Positions 10,538 through 20,635 of a stretch of 64,000 nt of DNA are shown here, in pieces. Under the pieces are notes generated by a model. That model did no database searches. It saw only the letters and a program-made list of their open reading frames with translations, and was not told where the DNA came from. The DNA is from Caulobacteraceae bacterium. GTDB lineage: Bacteria > Pseudomonadota > Alphaproteobacteria > Caulobacterales > Caulobacteraceae. Where the stretch lies: the NCBI GenBank assembly GCA_030446805.1, contig JAUJMO010000001.1, positions 577,395-641,394 on the forward strand, written 5' to 3'. Every line of letters begins with the position of its first letter. The stretch's first letter is position 1. A program made the translations under genes and the position numbers.

Positions 10538-10843
10538 TCAGCCTTTCAGCTGGCCGGCCGCTTCGACATTGATGTCGCCGCGGTTGCGGAAGAAGGTGAC
10601 CAAAATGGCCAGACCGATCGCCGCCTCGGCCGCCGCCACCGTCAGCACCAGCATGGCGAAGATCTGGCCGTCCACATTGTTCAGATAGGCCGAGAAGGCG
10701 ACCAGATTGATGTTCACGGCCAGCAGGATGAGCTCAATCGACATCAGAATGACGATGATGTTCTTGCGGTTCACGAAGATGCCGAAGATGCCGATCGTGA
10801 ACAGGACAGCCGCGACCGTCAGATAGCTTTCCAGGGAGATCAT
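10538..10843 (-). CDS. nuoK: NADH-quinone oxidoreductase subunit K
   Basis: A 101-aa, three-helix membrane subunit ([21 protein letters not shown]). It carries the two conserved membrane glutamates of the proton path ([17 protein letters not shown] and [19 protein letters not shown]). ATG 10843 overlaps the nuoJ stop by four bases. The length matches the family norm of about 100 aa. Confidence 0.97.
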   Translation of the reverse strand: MISLESYLTVAAVLFTIGIFGIFVNRKNIIVILMSIELILLAVNINLVAFSAYLNNVDGQIFAMLVLTVAAAEAAIGLAILVTFFRNRGDINVEAAGQLKG

Positions 10844-11487
10844 TCCGCGGGGGTCCGCGCGGCCTGGGGCAGATCGTCGGGGATGCCCACGCCGGTTGGG
10901 GCCCCGATCACGGACACGCCCTGCGCCCGCGTGCGGTTCACCTGGTCGTGCACGTTCTGGCGGCGCACGCCCGGACGGTGCCGCAGCGTCAGCACGATGG
11001 CTCCGATCATGGACACCAACAGCACCATGCCGGCCGCCTGGAACAGGAAAGCGAAGTCGGTGTAGAGCACCCGGCCGATCACCTCGGCGTTGGTGGCGTC
11101 GGCGGCGGGCGCGGGCACGTCGCGGACGCCGGACGCGGCGCCCCGCGTGACCACCGCGGCGGAGACCACGATCATCTCAATGGCCAGCAGGCCGGCGATC
11201 ACTCCGCCCAAGGGCAGATATTTGGCGAACCCTTCGCGGAGCTGGGCGAAGTCCACGTCCAGCATCATCACCACGAACAGGAACAGGACGGCGACGGCGC
11301 CGACGTAGACCACCACCAGCAGCATAGCCAGGAACTCGGCCGACAGCAGCACGAACAGCCCCGCCGCGCTGAAGAAGGCGGCGATCAGGAACAGCACGCT
11401 GTGGACGGGGTTGCGCGACATGACCACGGCCAACCCCGACAGGAGCGTGGCCGCCGCCAGCACATAGAATGCGATCGAGGCCACCAT
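10840..11487 (-). CDS. nuoJ: NADH-quinone oxidoreductase subunit J
   Basis: A 215-aa membrane subunit with five helices. [20 protein letters not shown] and the mobile TM3 motif [19 protein letters not shown] are typical. The hydrophilic C-terminus (from about residue 170) is somewhat long. ATG 11487 ([16 protein letters not shown]) is preferred over an upstream in-frame start because the family begins at this point. A 135-base gap containing a strong hairpin separates it from the alpha/beta hydrolase upstream, so nuoJ-N may be partly uncoupled from nuoA-I or may have its own promoter. Confidence 0.95.
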   Translation of the reverse strand: MVASIAFYVLAAATLLSGLAVVMSRNPVHSVLFLIAAFFSAAGLFVLLSAEFLAMLLVVVYVGAVAVLFLFVVMMLDVDFAQLREGFAKYLPLGGVIAGLLAIEMIVVSAAVVTRGAASGVRDVPAPAADATNAEVIGRVLYTDFAFLFQAAGMVLLVSMIGAIVLTLRHRPGVRRQNVHDQVNRTRAQGVSVIGAPTGVGIPDDLPQAARTPAE

Positions 11488-11585
11488 GCGGGGCGCAACT
11501 GCTCCCTGAGAGGCCGAGCGCCCCAAGAGTCGCGCGCTTCTAGCGGGGCGGACCCGCCCGCGTCCAGCGGGAGAACGACGGAATG

Positions 11586-11616
11586 CGCCCTCCCCCGTCA
11601 GGAACGTGGGAGGGCG
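11586..11616 (-). terminator. Hairpin between hydrolase and nuoJ (possible attenuator or processing site)
   Basis: There is a perfect 9-bp inverted repeat, CGCCCTCCC (11586-11594) and GGGAGGGCG (11608-11616), with a 13-base loop. It starts seven bases after the hydrolase stop codon on the minus strand. No U tract follows, so it is not a classical intrinsic terminator. It may protect the upstream mRNA 3' end or lower expression of nuoJ-N relative to nuoA-I. Confidence 0.45.
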
Positions 11617-11622
11617 ACCAAG

Positions 11623-12444
11623 TCAGCTCCGGGCGAAGTTCAGCAGGTCGGCGTTCAGCCGGTCCTTCTCGGTGATGAACAGCCCGTGCGGGGCGCCGCC
11701 GTAGACCTCCAGACGGCTGCCCGGGATCATGCGATGGGCGACCTGGCCCGAGGCCTCGATGGGCACCGTCTGGTCCTTGTCGCCGTGGATGATCACGGTC
11801 GGCACGGTGAAGGCGGCCATGTCGCGGCGGAAGTCGGTCTCGCCAAAGGCGCGGACGCAGTCGATGGTGGCCTTGGGCGAGGCCATCAGGGCCAAGTTCT
11901 GCTGCCATTGCAACGTTTCGGCCGATACCGCATGGCTCAATAGGTTTACGCCGAAGAACTTCTTACCGAAGTCGGTCAGGAACGACGGGCGGTCCTTGTT
12001 CAGGCCCTCGACCATGTCGTTGAAGACGCTGACGGGAGCGCCCGTGTCATTGTCGGGCGTCTTGAGCAGGTAGGGCGTCACGGCCGAGACCAGCACCGCC
12101 TTGGCGATCCGGCCGGGTCCGTGGCGGCTGAGGAAGCGGGCGATCTCCCCTCCCCCCATGGAGAAGCCCACCAGCGTGACCTGCTCCAAGCCCAGGTGGT
12201 CCAGCACCGAGGACAGGTCGTCGGCGAAGGTGTCGTAGTTGTAGCCGCTCCAGGGCTGGTCCGACCGGCCGAAGCCGCGCCGGTCGTAGGCGACCGTGCG
12301 CAGCCCCTGGCTGGCCAGGAAGGGCATCTGGTACTCCCACATGTCGGCGTTCACCGGCCAGCCGTGGATCAGCACCACCGGCGGCCCGGAGCCCCAATCC
12401 TTGTAGAACAGATTGGTCCCGTCGCGGGCCTGGACGTAGGGCAT
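11623..12444 (-). CDS. Alpha/beta hydrolase of the cofactor-free chloroperoxidase/esterase type
   Basis: This 273-aa soluble hydrolase has an oxyanion-hole region LIHGWPVNADMW, a YDRRGFGRSDQP segment, nucleophile elbow GFSMGGGE (Ser), the acid in IIHGDKDQTVP (Asp) and the His in GGAPHGLF. This is the complete triad and the typical length of non-heme haloperoxidase-like esterases. ATG 12444 has a good SD (TTGAGGAG) eight bases upstream. It lies between nuoI and nuoJ in the same direction, where the standard nuo operon has no gene. Its natural substrate is unknown. It may be a passenger inserted in the operon. Confidence 0.85.
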   Translation of the reverse strand: MPYVQARDGTNLFYKDWGSGPPVVLIHGWPVNADMWEYQMPFLASQGLRTVAYDRRGFGRSDQPWSGYNYDTFADDLSSVLDHLGLEQVTLVGFSMGGGEIARFLSRHGPGRIAKAVLVSAVTPYLLKTPDNDTGAPVSVFNDMVEGLNKDRPSFLTDFGKKFFGVNLLSHAVSAETLQWQQNLALMASPKATIDCVRAFGETDFRRDMAAFTVPTVIIHGDKDQTVPIEASGQVAHRMIPGSRLEVYGGAPHGLFITEKDRLNADLLNFARS

Positions 12445-12514
12445 GCGGCTCTCCTCAAGAGGTCGGAGGAGAGAACAAAGCGCGCCCGGCCGGGTTCCTA
12501 CGCCTCAGCTTACT

Positions 12515-13006
12515 TCAGCGGTACTGGGCGTCCGCTTCCAGGTTCTTGGCGATGATGGGCTCCCAGCGTTCGCCGTTCGCGAGCAGGCGCTCCTTGTCGT
12601 AGAAGAGCTCCTCGCGGGTCTCCACCGTGAACTCCATGTTGGGGCCCTCCACGATGGCGTCCACGGGGCAGGCCTCCTGGCACAGGCCGCAGTAGATGCA
12701 CTTAGTCATGTCGATGTCGTAGCGGGTCGTGCGGCGGCTGCCGTCCTCGCGGGGCTCGGCCTCGATGATGATGCATTGCGAGGGACAGATCGCCTCGCAA
12801 AGCTTGCAGGCGATGCAGCGCTCCTCGCCGTTGGGATAGCGGCGCAGCGCATGCTCGCCGCGGAAGCGCGGCGACCGGGGGCTCCGCTCGAACGGGTAGT
12901 TCACCGTGGCCTTGGGCTTGGCGATGTACTTCAGCGACAGGCCGAAGGCTTTGCCGAAGTCGAGGAGGGCGGCGCCCTTGAGCGCCTGAGCGATACGCGA
13001 AGCCAT
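12515..13006 (-). CDS. nuoI: NADH-quinone oxidoreductase subunit I (2x[4Fe-4S] ferredoxin)
   Basis: A 163-aa ferredoxin-like subunit that carries clusters N6a and N6b. Both CxxCxxCxxxCP motifs are intact: [12 protein letters not shown] and [12 protein letters not shown]. The N-terminal helix ([20 protein letters not shown]) and [18 protein letters not shown] are typical of the alphaproteobacterial/mitochondrial TYKY subunit. ATG 13006 shares one base with the nuoH stop (TGATG). Confidence 0.97.
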   Translation of the reverse strand: MASRIAQALKGAALLDFGKAFGLSLKYIAKPKATVNYPFERSPRSPRFRGEHALRRYPNGEERCIACKLCEAICPSQCIIIEAEPREDGSRRTTRYDIDMTKCIYCGLCQEACPVDAIVEGPNMEFTVETREELFYDKERLLANGERWEPIIAKNLEADAQYR

Positions 13007-14199
13007 CAGGCGATCTCCGGGCCGAACACGCGATAGGCGGCCATGGCGATCACGGCGACCAGAGAGGTGGGCAGGAACACCTTCCAGCCCAGGCGCATCA
13101 GCTGGTCATAGCGATACCGCGGGACAATGGCCTTGGCGATCGACACCAGGAAGAAGACGAACACGGTCTTGATCGCGAACACCCCAAACCCGAACATGCT
13201 CGCCAGGACCGGGGGCCAGTTCTCCGCGCCGGTGGGGAAGCCCGGGTGCCATCCGCCGAAGAAGAGGATGGTGTACAGGCAGCACATCAGGACGATGTTG
13301 GCGTATTCGCCGATCTGGAACAGCAGATAGGGGGTGGAGCCGTACTCCACGGCGTAACCGGCCACGAGCTCGGACTCCGCCTCGGGCAGGTCGAAGGGGG
13401 GGCGGTTGGTCTCCGCCAGGAAGCTCACGAAGAAGATCACCGCCATGGGCAGCATGACCAGCGTCAGCGGCAGGCCGGCCAGGCCGCCGCCGAAGACGTG
13501 CCAGTCCCAGAACCAGCCGCGCTGGTTCTCCACGATGCCGGACAGGTTCATGGTGCCGGCCAGGAGGATCACCGTGATGATCACGAAGCCGATGGAGACC
13601 TCGTAGCTGACCATCTGCGCCGCCGACCGCAGGCTCCCCAGAAAGGCGTATTTCGAATTGGACGCCCAGCCGCCCATGATGATGCCGTAGACGCCGAGCG
13701 AGCTGACCGCGAACAGGTAGAGGATGCCCACGTTCAGGTCCGACACCACCCAGCCGGGCGCCACGGGGATCACCGCCCAGGCGATGAAGGCCAGGAGGAA
13801 GGTGATGAAGGGGGCCAGCAGGAAGACCGCCTTGTCCGATCCCGCAGGGATGACGACCTCTTTCAGCGCGAACTTCAGGAAGTCCGCGAAGGACTGCAGC
13901 AGGCCGAACGGCCCCACCACGTTCGGGCCCTTCCGCAATTGCACGCCCGCCCAGATCTTGCGGTCGGCGTAGAGCAAAAAGGCGAGGCTCAGCAGCAGGA
14001 CGACGACGAATGCCAAGATCTGGCCCGTGGTCACCGCGACCCAGCCTGCGGGGCTGTTCCAGAACGCCTCTGGGATGCTGCTGAACAAGAAATAGACGGC
14101 CACGCCCAGGAGCAGCACAAGGCTCAACACACCCGCGGCGATGAGCAAGCCGGTCAGGACGGAGCCGGATCGGGCGGGCGTTGCGGCTTGGGAGGACAC
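13006..14199 (-). CDS. nuoH: NADH-quinone oxidoreductase subunit H
   Basis: A 397-aa, eight-helix membrane subunit lining the quinone chamber (ND1). Visible motifs are [75 protein letters not shown] and [18 protein letters not shown]. The GTG start at 14199 is used; it lies six bases after the nuoG stop. The extended N-terminus before the first helix ([11 protein letters not shown]) is not conserved. Length is slightly above the usual ~345 aa. Confidence 0.96.
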   Translation of the reverse strand: MSSQAATPARSGSVLTGLLIAAGVLSLVLLLGVAVYFLFSSIPEAFWNSPAGWVAVTTGQILAFVVVLLLSLAFLLYADRKIWAGVQLRKGPNVVGPFGLLQSFADFLKFALKEVVIPAGSDKAVFLLAPFITFLLAFIAWAVIPVAPGWVVSDLNVGILYLFAVSSLGVYGIIMGGWASNSKYAFLGSLRSAAQMVSYEVSIGFVIITVILLAGTMNLSGIVENQRGWFWDWHVFGGGLAGLPLTLVMLPMAVIFFVSFLAETNRPPFDLPEAESELVAGYAVEYGSTPYLLFQIGEYANIVLMCCLYTILFFGGWHPGFPTGAENWPPVLASMFGFGVFAIKTVFVFFLVSIAKAIVPRYRYDQLMRLGWKVFLPTSLVAVIAMAAYRVFGPEIA

Positions 14200-14205
14200 G
14201 AGCGC

Positions 14206-16278
14206 TTACTCCGCCGCCATCGGCACGGGCGCCTGGACGCGCACGGCGGAGCAGTCCGCCATGGTCAGGCTCGCGCGGGCGATGGGGTTGGTCATGTAGA
14301 AGTTGGTGACCGGGCTGCGCAGGGGTTCGTCCGAGGGCGTCCCGTCCAGACCCACCAGCGACAGGTCCAGCGGGCGCCCCGTCGGAACGTAGTCGACCTG
14401 ACCGAAGGCCGGGTGGTCCGAAATCAGCTTCTCCCGAAGCGCGCCGATGCTGTCGTAAGGCAAGGTCGCGCCCAGTCGCTCCGACAAAGCGCGCAGAATG
14501 GCCCAGTCCTCGCGAGCCTCGCCCTTGGGGAAGACCGCGCGCGAGGCGAACTGCACCCGGCCCTCGGTGTTCACCCAGGTGCCCGGCTTTTCGGTATAGG
14601 CCGCGCCCGGCAGGATCACGTCCGCCCGGCTGGCGCCCGCGTCGCCGTGCGTGCCCATGTAGATGACGAAGGTGTCCGGCCCGATCGCGCGCGTGTCCAG
14701 CTCGTCCGCGCCCATGAGGAACAGCACGTCCAGACCGCCCTGGCCGGCCGCGCCCATCATGGCCTTGGCTCCCATGCCGCCGCCGCGCGGCAGGAAGCCC
14801 ATGTCCAGCCCACCGACCCGGCTGGCGGCCGTGTGCAGAACGTTCCAACCGTTCCAGCCTTCACGGACGACGTCGAAGGCCTGAGCCGCCTGCGCCGCCG
14901 CGCGGACCAGGGCGCCGCCGTCCGGGCGCGCCAGGGCGCCGCCGCCCACGATGATCGCCGGACGCCGGGCGCCCCGCAGCGCCTCGGCGAAGGGGTGGCC
15001 CCATCCCGCGGCCTCTTCAAAGGCCCGGTGGGTCTCGCCCAGATGCTCGACCGGATAGGTCAGGTCGGCCGCCTCCCCGATCAGGCCCACCCGGGCGTTG
15101 TTCAGGAACCAGGCCTTGCGGATGCGGGTGTTCAGGACCGGCGACTCCAGCCGGGGATTGGTCCCCACCAGCAGGATGGCGTCCGCCTCCTCCAGCCCGA
15201 GCACAGTGGTGTTGAACAGGTGGGCTTCGCGCGGACCGCCGCCGATCTGGGCCCCGTCCTGGCGGCAGTCGAGGTTGGGCACGCCCGCTCCGCCGAACAG
15301 GTCCAGCGCCGCCTTCATCGATTCGGCGTCCTGCAGGTCGCCGGCGATCACGCCTACGCGGTCCGGAGAGCTGTCGCCCAGCTTCGCGGCCACGGCCTCG
15401 AACGCCTCCGCCCAGCTCGCTTCCTGCAGCTTGCCGCCGCGGCGCACATAGGGCCGGTCCAGCCGCCGGCGCATCAGGCCGTCGATGGCGTAGCGGCTCT
15501 TGTCGCTCAGCCATTCCTCGTTCACCGCGTCGTTGATCCGCGGCAGGACGCGCATCACCTCGGCGCCGCGTACCTGGAAGACGACGTTGCTGCCGAGCGC
15601 GTCATGCACGTCGACGCCTTCGACCTTCTTCAGCTCCCAAGGCCGGTAGTTGTAGGCCCAGGGGCGGTGGGTCAGGGCGCCCACGGGGCAGAGATCGTTG
15701 ATGTTGCCTGAAAGCTCGGAGCTGACCGCGGTCTCGAGATAGGTGCTGATCTCGGCGTCCTCGCCGCGGTTCAGCAGCCCGACCTCCTGCTGTCCCGCGA
15801 TCTCGGCCATGAAGCGGACGCACCGGGTGCAGTGGATGCAGCGGGTCATGATCGTCTTCACGGTCGGACCCATCTGCTTTTCTTCGACCGCACGCTTGTT
15901 CAAGGCATAGCGGCTGTCGTCGCGGCCGTAGCCGGTGGCCTGGTCCTGCAGGTCGCACTCGCCGCCCTGGTCGCAGATCGGGCAGTCCAGCGGGTGGTTG
16001 ATCAGCAGGAACTCCATGACCCCTTCCCGCGCCTTTTTGACCATGGGCGAGTTGGTGGTGATCTCCTGGTTGTCCGACGCCGGCAGGGCGCAGCTGGCCT
16101 GGGGCTTGGGCGGACCGGGCTTAACCTCCACGAGGCACATGCGGCAGTTGCCCGGAATGGACAGCCGCTCGTGGTAGCAGAAGCGAGGGATCTCCTCCCC
16201 GGCCAGCTCCGCGACCTGGAGCACGGACATGCCCGCCTCGAACTCGACCTCGACGCCGTTGACCTTGGCCTTGGGCAT
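14206..16278 (-). CDS. nuoG: NADH-quinone oxidoreductase subunit G (Fe-S, molybdopterin-oxidoreductase-like)
   Basis: A 690-aa subunit. The N-terminal [2Fe-2S] domain has FCYHERLSIPGNCRMCLVEV. Next come the HxxxCxxC cluster region (HPLDCPICDQGGECDLQDQ) and a [4Fe-4S] motif (CIHCTRCVRF). The C-terminal half is a molybdopterin-oxidoreductase fold with no evident cofactor role, as in mitochondrial NDUFS1. ATG 16278 (MPKAKVNGVEVEFEAG) is chosen because it matches the ferredoxin-fold start and lies four bases after the nuoF stop. An upstream in-frame start would run deep into nuoF. Confidence 0.96.
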   Translation of the reverse strand: MPKAKVNGVEVEFEAGMSVLQVAELAGEEIPRFCYHERLSIPGNCRMCLVEVKPGPPKPQASCALPASDNQEITTNSPMVKKAREGVMEFLLINHPLDCPICDQGGECDLQDQATGYGRDDSRYALNKRAVEEKQMGPTVKTIMTRCIHCTRCVRFMAEIAGQQEVGLLNRGEDAEISTYLETAVSSELSGNINDLCPVGALTHRPWAYNYRPWELKKVEGVDVHDALGSNVVFQVRGAEVMRVLPRINDAVNEEWLSDKSRYAIDGLMRRRLDRPYVRRGGKLQEASWAEAFEAVAAKLGDSSPDRVGVIAGDLQDAESMKAALDLFGGAGVPNLDCRQDGAQIGGGPREAHLFNTTVLGLEEADAILLVGTNPRLESPVLNTRIRKAWFLNNARVGLIGEAADLTYPVEHLGETHRAFEEAAGWGHPFAEALRGARRPAIIVGGGALARPDGGALVRAAAQAAQAFDVVREGWNGWNVLHTAASRVGGLDMGFLPRGGGMGAKAMMGAAGQGGLDVLFLMGADELDTRAIGPDTFVIYMGTHGDAGASRADVILPGAAYTEKPGTWVNTEGRVQFASRAVFPKGEAREDWAILRALSERLGATLPYDSIGALREKLISDHPAFGQVDYVPTGRPLDLSLVGLDGTPSDEPLRSPVTNFYMTNPIARASLTMADCSAVRVQAPVPMAAE

Positions 16279-16282
16279 GAGC

Positions 16283-17599
16283 TTACTCCGCCGCCAGCAA
16301 GGTCGCGCCCTGCACATGCGGCTTGCCGGAACGGTAGCTGCTGATGCGATCCTCCACCTCGTGGCGGAAGTGGCGGAACAGGCCCTGGATGGGCCAGGCG
16401 GCCGCATCGCCGAGCGCGCAGATGGTGTGGCCTTCGATCTGGCTGGCCACGTCCAGCAGCATGTCGATCTCGTGCATCTCGGCCTGACCGGCAGCCATGC
16501 GCTCCATCACGCGCCACATCCAGCCGGTGCCCTCGCGGCAGGGCGTGCACTGGCCGCAGCTCTCGTGCTTGTAGAAATAGGCGATGCGGGCGATGGCGCG
16601 GATCAGGTCGGTGGACTTGTCCATCACGATCACCGCCGCGGTGCCCAGGCCGGACTTGAGATCCCGCAGGGCGTCGAAGTCCATCAGCACGTCCTGGCAC
16701 TGCTCGGCCGGGATCATGGCGACCGAAGACCCTCCGGGGATCACCGCCTTGAGGTTGTTCCAGCCGCCGCGAACCCCGCCGCAATGGTCCTCGAGCAGCT
16801 GCCTCAGGGGGATGCTCATGGCCTCCTCCACATTGCAGGGGCGCTCGACATGGCCGGAGACGCAGAACAGCTTGGTGCCGGTGTTGTTGGGGCGGCCAAA
16901 GGAGGCGAACCAGGCGGAGCCGCGGCGGATGATCTCGCCCACCACCGCGATCGACTCGACGTTGTTCACCGTGGTCGGGCAGCCGTAGAGGCCCGAGCCC
17001 GCCGGGAAGGGCGGCTTCAGCCGGGGCAGACCCTTCTTGCCTTCCAGGCTTTCCAGCAGCGCGGTCTCCTCGCCGCAGATGTAGGCGCCCGCCCCATGGG
17101 TGACGTGGAGCTCGAAGTCCCAGCCGTGAATATTGCCTGGGCCGATCAGGCGCTCGCGACGGGCCTCGGCCACCGCGGCCTCCAGCACCTCACGCTCGCG
17201 CACATATTCGCCGCGGATGTAAACGTAGCAGGTGTTGGCCTGCATGGCGAAGGAGGCGATCAGGCAGCCCTCGATGAAGAGGTGCGGATCGTGCCGCAGG
17301 ATCTCACGGTCCTTGCAGGTGCCGGGCTCGGATTCGTCAGCGTTGACCACCAGGTAGTGCGGCCGCTCACCCACCACCTTCGGCATGAAGCTCCACTTGA
17401 GGCCGGTGCCGAAACCTGCGCCGCCGCGGCCGCGCAGGCCCGAGTTCTTCACCTGGGTGATGACCCAGTCGCGTCCCATAGACAGGATGTCGGCCGTGGC
17501 GTTCCAGGCGCCCCGCTGACGCGCGCCGGCCAGCATGGGATCGTGCAACCCGTACAGGTTGGTGAAAATGCGGTCCTTGTCTTCGAGAATGCCGGGCAT
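16283..17599 (-). CDS. nuoF: NADH-quinone oxidoreductase subunit F (FMN/NADH-binding)
   Basis: A 438-aa subunit that binds NADH, FMN and cluster N3. Motifs: [16 protein letters not shown] (FMN), [34 protein letters not shown] (NADH) and the N3 cysteines in [15 protein letters not shown] plus the later [15 protein letters not shown] 17599 shares one base with the stop of the 30-codon ORF upstream (TGATG). Length is normal. Confidence 0.97.
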   Translation of the reverse strand: MPGILEDKDRIFTNLYGLHDPMLAGARQRGAWNATADILSMGRDWVITQVKNSGLRGRGGAGFGTGLKWSFMPKVVGERPHYLVVNADESEPGTCKDREILRHDPHLFIEGCLIASFAMQANTCYVYIRGEYVREREVLEAAVAEARRERLIGPGNIHGWDFELHVTHGAGAYICGEETALLESLEGKKGLPRLKPPFPAGSGLYGCPTTVNNVESIAVVGEIIRRGSAWFASFGRPNNTGTKLFCVSGHVERPCNVEEAMSIPLRQLLEDHCGGVRGGWNNLKAVIPGGSSVAMIPAEQCQDVLMDFDALRDLKSGLGTAAVIVMDKSTDLIRAIARIAYFYKHESCGQCTPCREGTGWMWRVMERMAAGQAEMHEIDMLLDVASQIEGHTICALGDAAAWPIQGLFRHFRHEVEDRISSYRSGKPHVQGATLLAAE

Positions 17600-17691
17600 C
17601 AGGCGAGACCTACGAGCCGCAGATCGACAAATGCCCAGACAAGTCCGACTGCGATGAGGGTGAATAGCGGGGCTGAGGCCGGTTCGGTCAT
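17599..17691 (-). CDS. 30-aa single-TM microprotein between nuoE and nuoF
   Basis: ATG at 17691 overlaps the nuoE stop by four bases (ATGA), and its TGA (17601-17599) overlaps the nuoF ATG by one base (TGATG). Both joints are the same kinds used between genuine nuo genes here. The 30 residues start MTEPASAP. They continue with a hydrophobic helix of about 20 residues ([16 protein letters not shown]) and end RLVGLA. It is far below normal gene-finding limits. The exact filling of the gap by an in-frame, start-to-stop coupled ORF supports translation. It could be an accessory single-TM subunit of complex I, or only a translation-coupling peptide. I know of no name for it. Confidence 0.55.
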   Translation of the reverse strand: MTEPASAPLFTLIAVGLVWAFVDLRLVGLA

Positions 17692-18350
17692 GCCGCCGGC
17701 TCCGGCTGGACGCGATTGGGCAGCTCGACCTTGCGCGCCCGTGAGCCGTCGAACAGCGACGGCTCCGTAAGGGTTATCGGGCCGCCCACGGGCGCGCTAT
17801 TGGCGCGGTCGATGTAGGGTCCCGGCTGCGGATCGCGCCCGGCGGCGAAGTCGTCGATGATCTGGGCCATCGAAGCCGCGGTGAGATCCTCGAAATAGTA
17901 GTCGTTGATCTGGGCCATGGGGGCGTTCACGCAGGCGCCAAGGCACTCGACCTCCTGCCAGGTGAACAGGCCGTCGGGACTCAGCTGGTTCTTGGGACCG
18001 ATCTTGCTGCGGCAGACATCCATCACCTCGCCAGCGCCGCGGAGCGCGCAGGGCGTGGTGCCGCACACCTGGATCAGGGTCCGCCCGACCGGCTCCAGAT
18101 TGAACATGGTGTAGAAGGTGGCGACCTCCAGGACGCGGATATAGGCCATGCCCAGCAGCTCGGCCGTGGCGCGCAGGGCGGGTTCGCTGACCCAGCCTTC
18201 CTGCTTCTGCACGCGCCACAGAATGGGGATCACGGCCGACTGACGCCGGTTGGTCGGGAACTTGCCCAGCCAGAACTGAATGTCGGCCTGCGTGGCCTCC
18301 GAAAAGGCGAAGGAGGCCGGCTGTTCACGAGAAAGACGGCGCACGCTCAT
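17688..18350 (-). CDS. nuoE: NADH-quinone oxidoreductase subunit E ([2Fe-2S])
   Basis: A 220-aa thioredoxin-like [2Fe-2S] subunit (cluster N1a). Cysteines are in [12 protein letters not shown] and [11 protein letters not shown]. The N-terminal helical part ([43 protein letters not shown]) is canonical. The C-terminal ~40-residue extension, with a Pro-rich end, is longer than in E. coli but usual in alphaproteobacteria. ATG 18350 follows a 121-base gap after the NTF2-like gene. Confidence 0.96.
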   Translation of the reverse strand: MSVRRLSREQPASFAFSEATQADIQFWLGKFPTNRRQSAVIPILWRVQKQEGWVSEPALRATAELLGMAYIRVLEVATFYTMFNLEPVGRTLIQVCGTTPCALRGAGEVMDVCRSKIGPKNQLSPDGLFTWQEVECLGACVNAPMAQINDYYFEDLTAASMAQIIDDFAAGRDPQPGPYIDRANSAPVGGPITLTEPSLFDGSRARKVELPNRVQPEPAA

Positions 18351-18471
18351 GACGCGGGTTCCCCGAAGATCGTCACCCTCGGTCTTGTTCCGAGAGGGAC
18401 GCTCCGTATGCAGGAGAGCGTGGGGCGCATCCAGCTGGCGGCCGCGGCGCGAACAGATTGGCGGCGGAGGT

Positions 18472-18828
18472 TCACGACTTGGCCGTGACCTCGGCGCCCA
18501 GGAAATCCACGCGCACGATCTTGCCGTTCTCGACCGTGTAGATGGTCAGGAAGTCGGTCTCGCCGCCGCCCTGGCCGCCGGTGACCCGCTCGCGTCCAGC
18601 GATGTGGCGGCCCACCACGATCCGCTCGCCGGGATTGTTCTGGTAGCCCTTGCTGAACTGCTGTTCGTACTCGGCGCGGATCGCCTCCTTGCCGTTGAAG
18701 GCGACCTCGTCGCGACCGCGGAAGATCTTCGCTCGATCGGCGAAGCAGCCCAGGAAGGCGTCCATGTCGCCGGCGTTGTAGGCCTGGACCAACCGGTCGA
18801 CGACGGCCGTGGTCTGTTCGTCGCTCAT
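18472..18828 (-). CDS. NTF2/SnoaL-like domain protein inserted in the nuo operon
   Basis: A 118-aa protein of the nuclear-transport-factor-2-like fold: helix [28 protein letters not shown], then [19 protein letters not shown], and strands [38 protein letters not shown] 18828 overlaps the nuoD stop by four bases (ATGA), so it is translated from the nuo mRNA. Families with this fold include ketosteroid isomerases, polyketide cyclases and many proteins of unknown function. No catalytic assignment is possible from sequence. It is not part of the standard 14-gene complex I set. A role in complex I assembly is speculative. Confidence 0.85.
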   Translation of the reverse strand: MSDEQTTAVVDRLVQAYNAGDMDAFLGCFADRAKIFRGRDEVAFNGKEAIRAEYEQQFSKGYQNNPGERIVVGRHIAGRERVTGGQGGGETDFLTIYTVENGKIVRVDFLGAEVTAKS

Positions 18829-20009
18829 CGATCGATCTCCCCGAAGACGATGTCCAAAGTGCCGAGGATGGCGGAAACGTCGGCCACCATGTGCCCGCGC
18901 GTCATGACGTCCATGCCCTGGAGGTGCTTGAAGCCGGGCGCGGCGATCTTCACCCGATAGGGCCGGCTGCTGCCGTCGCTCACGAGATAGACGCCAAACT
19001 CGCCCTTGGGCGCCTCCGCCGCCGCGTACACCTCCCCGGCGGGGACGTGGAAGCCCTCGCTGAAGAGCTTGAAGTGGTGGATGAGGCTTTCCATGGAACG
19101 CTTCATGTCGCCGCGCCTGGGCGGGGTCACCTTGTTGTTCTCGTTGAGCGTCGGCCCCTTCACCGTGCCCAGGCGCTCGCAGCACTGGCGCATGATGCGC
19201 ACGGACTGGCGCATCTCCTCCATGCGGCAGAGGTAGCGGTCCCAACAGTCGCCGTTCTTCCCGACCACGATGTCGAACTCGAGATCGGGATAGCACTCAT
19301 AGGGCTGGCTCTTGCGCAGGTCCCAGGGCACGCCCGAGCCGCGCAGCATCACGCCCGTGAACCCCCAGTCGAGCGCCTGCTCCTTGGTCACCACGCCGAT
19401 GTCGACGTTGCGCTGCATGAAGATGCGATTGTGGGTGACCATGCCCTCGATGTCGTCGAGCACGCCGGGGAAATGGTCCGTCCAGGCGTAGATCTCTTCA
19501 ACCAGCCCTTCGGGCAGATCCTGCCGGACCCCGCCCGGCCTGAAGTAGTTGGCGTGCAGCCGGGCGCCCGAGGCGGCCTCGTAGAACTGCATCAGCTTTT
19601 CGCGCTCCTCGTAGCCCCACAAGGGCGGGCTGAGCGCGCCCACGTCCAGGATCACCGAGCCCACGTTCAGCAGGTGGTTCAGGATCCGGGTCATCTCGAG
19701 AAACAGCACGCGGATCAGCGACCCGCGGAGCGGCACGTCCAGGCCGATCATCCGCTCCAGCGCCAAGCACAGAACATGCTCCTGGCTCATGGGCGAGACG
19801 TAATCGAGCCGGTCGAAATAGGGGATGATCTGGAGGTAGGTACGCGCCTCCATCAGCTTTTCGGTCCCGCGGTGCAGCAGGCCGATGTGCGGGTCGATGC
19901 GCTCCACGACTTCGCCGTCCAGGTGCAGCACCAGGCGCAGCACGCCGTGCGCCGCCGGGTGCTGGGGGCCGAAGTTGAGCGTGAACTTGTTGTCGGAGAT
20001 GTCAGCCAT
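18825..20009 (-). CDS. nuoD: NADH-quinone oxidoreductase subunit D (49-kDa)
   Basis: A 394-aa quinone-site subunit. Motifs: [46 protein letters not shown] (quinone-site Tyr), [19 protein letters not shown], a final [26 protein letters not shown] 20009 ([14 protein letters not shown]) is selected because it shares a base with the nuoC stop (TGATG) and fits the family. The separate nuoC and nuoD genes, not a fused nuoCD, fit an alphaproteobacterium. Confidence 0.97.
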   Translation of the reverse strand: MADISDNKFTLNFGPQHPAAHGVLRLVLHLDGEVVERIDPHIGLLHRGTEKLMEARTYLQIIPYFDRLDYVSPMSQEHVLCLALERMIGLDVPLRGSLIRVLFLEMTRILNHLLNVGSVILDVGALSPPLWGYEEREKLMQFYEAASGARLHANYFRPGGVRQDLPEGLVEEIYAWTDHFPGVLDDIEGMVTHNRIFMQRNVDIGVVTKEQALDWGFTGVMLRGSGVPWDLRKSQPYECYPDLEFDIVVGKNGDCWDRYLCRMEEMRQSVRIMRQCCERLGTVKGPTLNENNKVTPPRRGDMKRSMESLIHHFKLFSEGFHVPAGEVYAAAEAPKGEFGVYLVSDGSSRPYRVKIAAPGFKHLQGMDVMTRGHMVADVSAILGTLDIVFGEIDR

Positions 20010-20635
20010 CAGCCCCAGCCGGGAACGTCCTTGCCCTTTTCGTCCCCGGGCAGGAGGTAGTCGGCCCCCTCCCACGGAGACTCGAAGTCCCAGGTGCGCC
20101 ACTCCTGTTCCAGGGCCACGGGCTCATAGACCACCCGCTTCAGCTCGTCGTTCCAGCGTACCTGGGTGTAGCCGGTGAGCGGGAAGTCCTTGCGCAGGGG
20201 ATGCCCCTGGAACCCGTAGTCCGTCAGGATCCGGCGCAGGTCGGGGTGGTCGCCGAAGACCACGCCGTAAAGGTCGAACGCCTCCCGTTCGAACCACTCC
20301 GCATTGGAGTAGACGGAGATCACCGACGGCACGGGCGTGTCCTCGTCCGTCTGCACCTTGATCCGGACCCGCAGGTTCCGGGTGAGCGACAGCAGGTGGT
20401 ACACCACGTCGAACCGCAAAGGCCGCTGCGGGTAATCCGCTCCGGCGATGTCCACCAATTGCTGGAACCGCCCGTGGTCGCGCAGCCAGAGCAGGACGCC
20501 GCGCACCTCCTTGGCCAGCACGTCGAGGGCGAGGTCGCCAAAGGCGATGCTGAAGCCGGTCACCGCCTGCGGGTGCGCCGCGCGCGCCTCCTCGCCCAGG
20601 GCCTGCATCGCGGCCGGATCGGAGGTCCAGATCAT
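20009..20635 (-). CDS. nuoC: NADH-quinone oxidoreductase subunit C (30-kDa)
   Basis: A 208-aa peripheral-arm subunit. The signature stretch [41 protein letters not shown] is intact, and [21 protein letters not shown] forms the C-terminal tail that embraces NuoD. ATG 20635 ([16 protein letters not shown]) overlaps the nuoB stop by four bases (ATGA). Confidence 0.97.
   Translation of the reverse strand: MIWTSDPAAMQALGEEARAAHPQAVTGFSIAFGDLALDVLAKEVRGVLLWLRDHGRFQQLVDIAGADYPQRPLRFDVVYHLLSLTRNLRVRIKVQTDEDTPVPSVISVYSNAEWFEREAFDLYGVVFGDHPDLRRILTDYGFQGHPLRKDFPLTGYTQVRWNDELKRVVYEPVALEQEWRTWDFESPWEGADYLLPGDEKGKDVPGWG

Noticed and set aside
8502-10688. A 728-codon plus-strand ORF opposite nuoL, and similar long antisense frames elsewhere
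   Set aside because: They are shadows of high-GC codon usage in nuoL and other genes, with no protein signature.
18347-18430. 27-codon minus-strand ORF overlapping the nuoE start (ATGA)
   Set aside because: It has no RBS and an arginine-rich sequence without a hydrophobic segment or recognisable feature, unlike the nuoE-nuoF microprotein.
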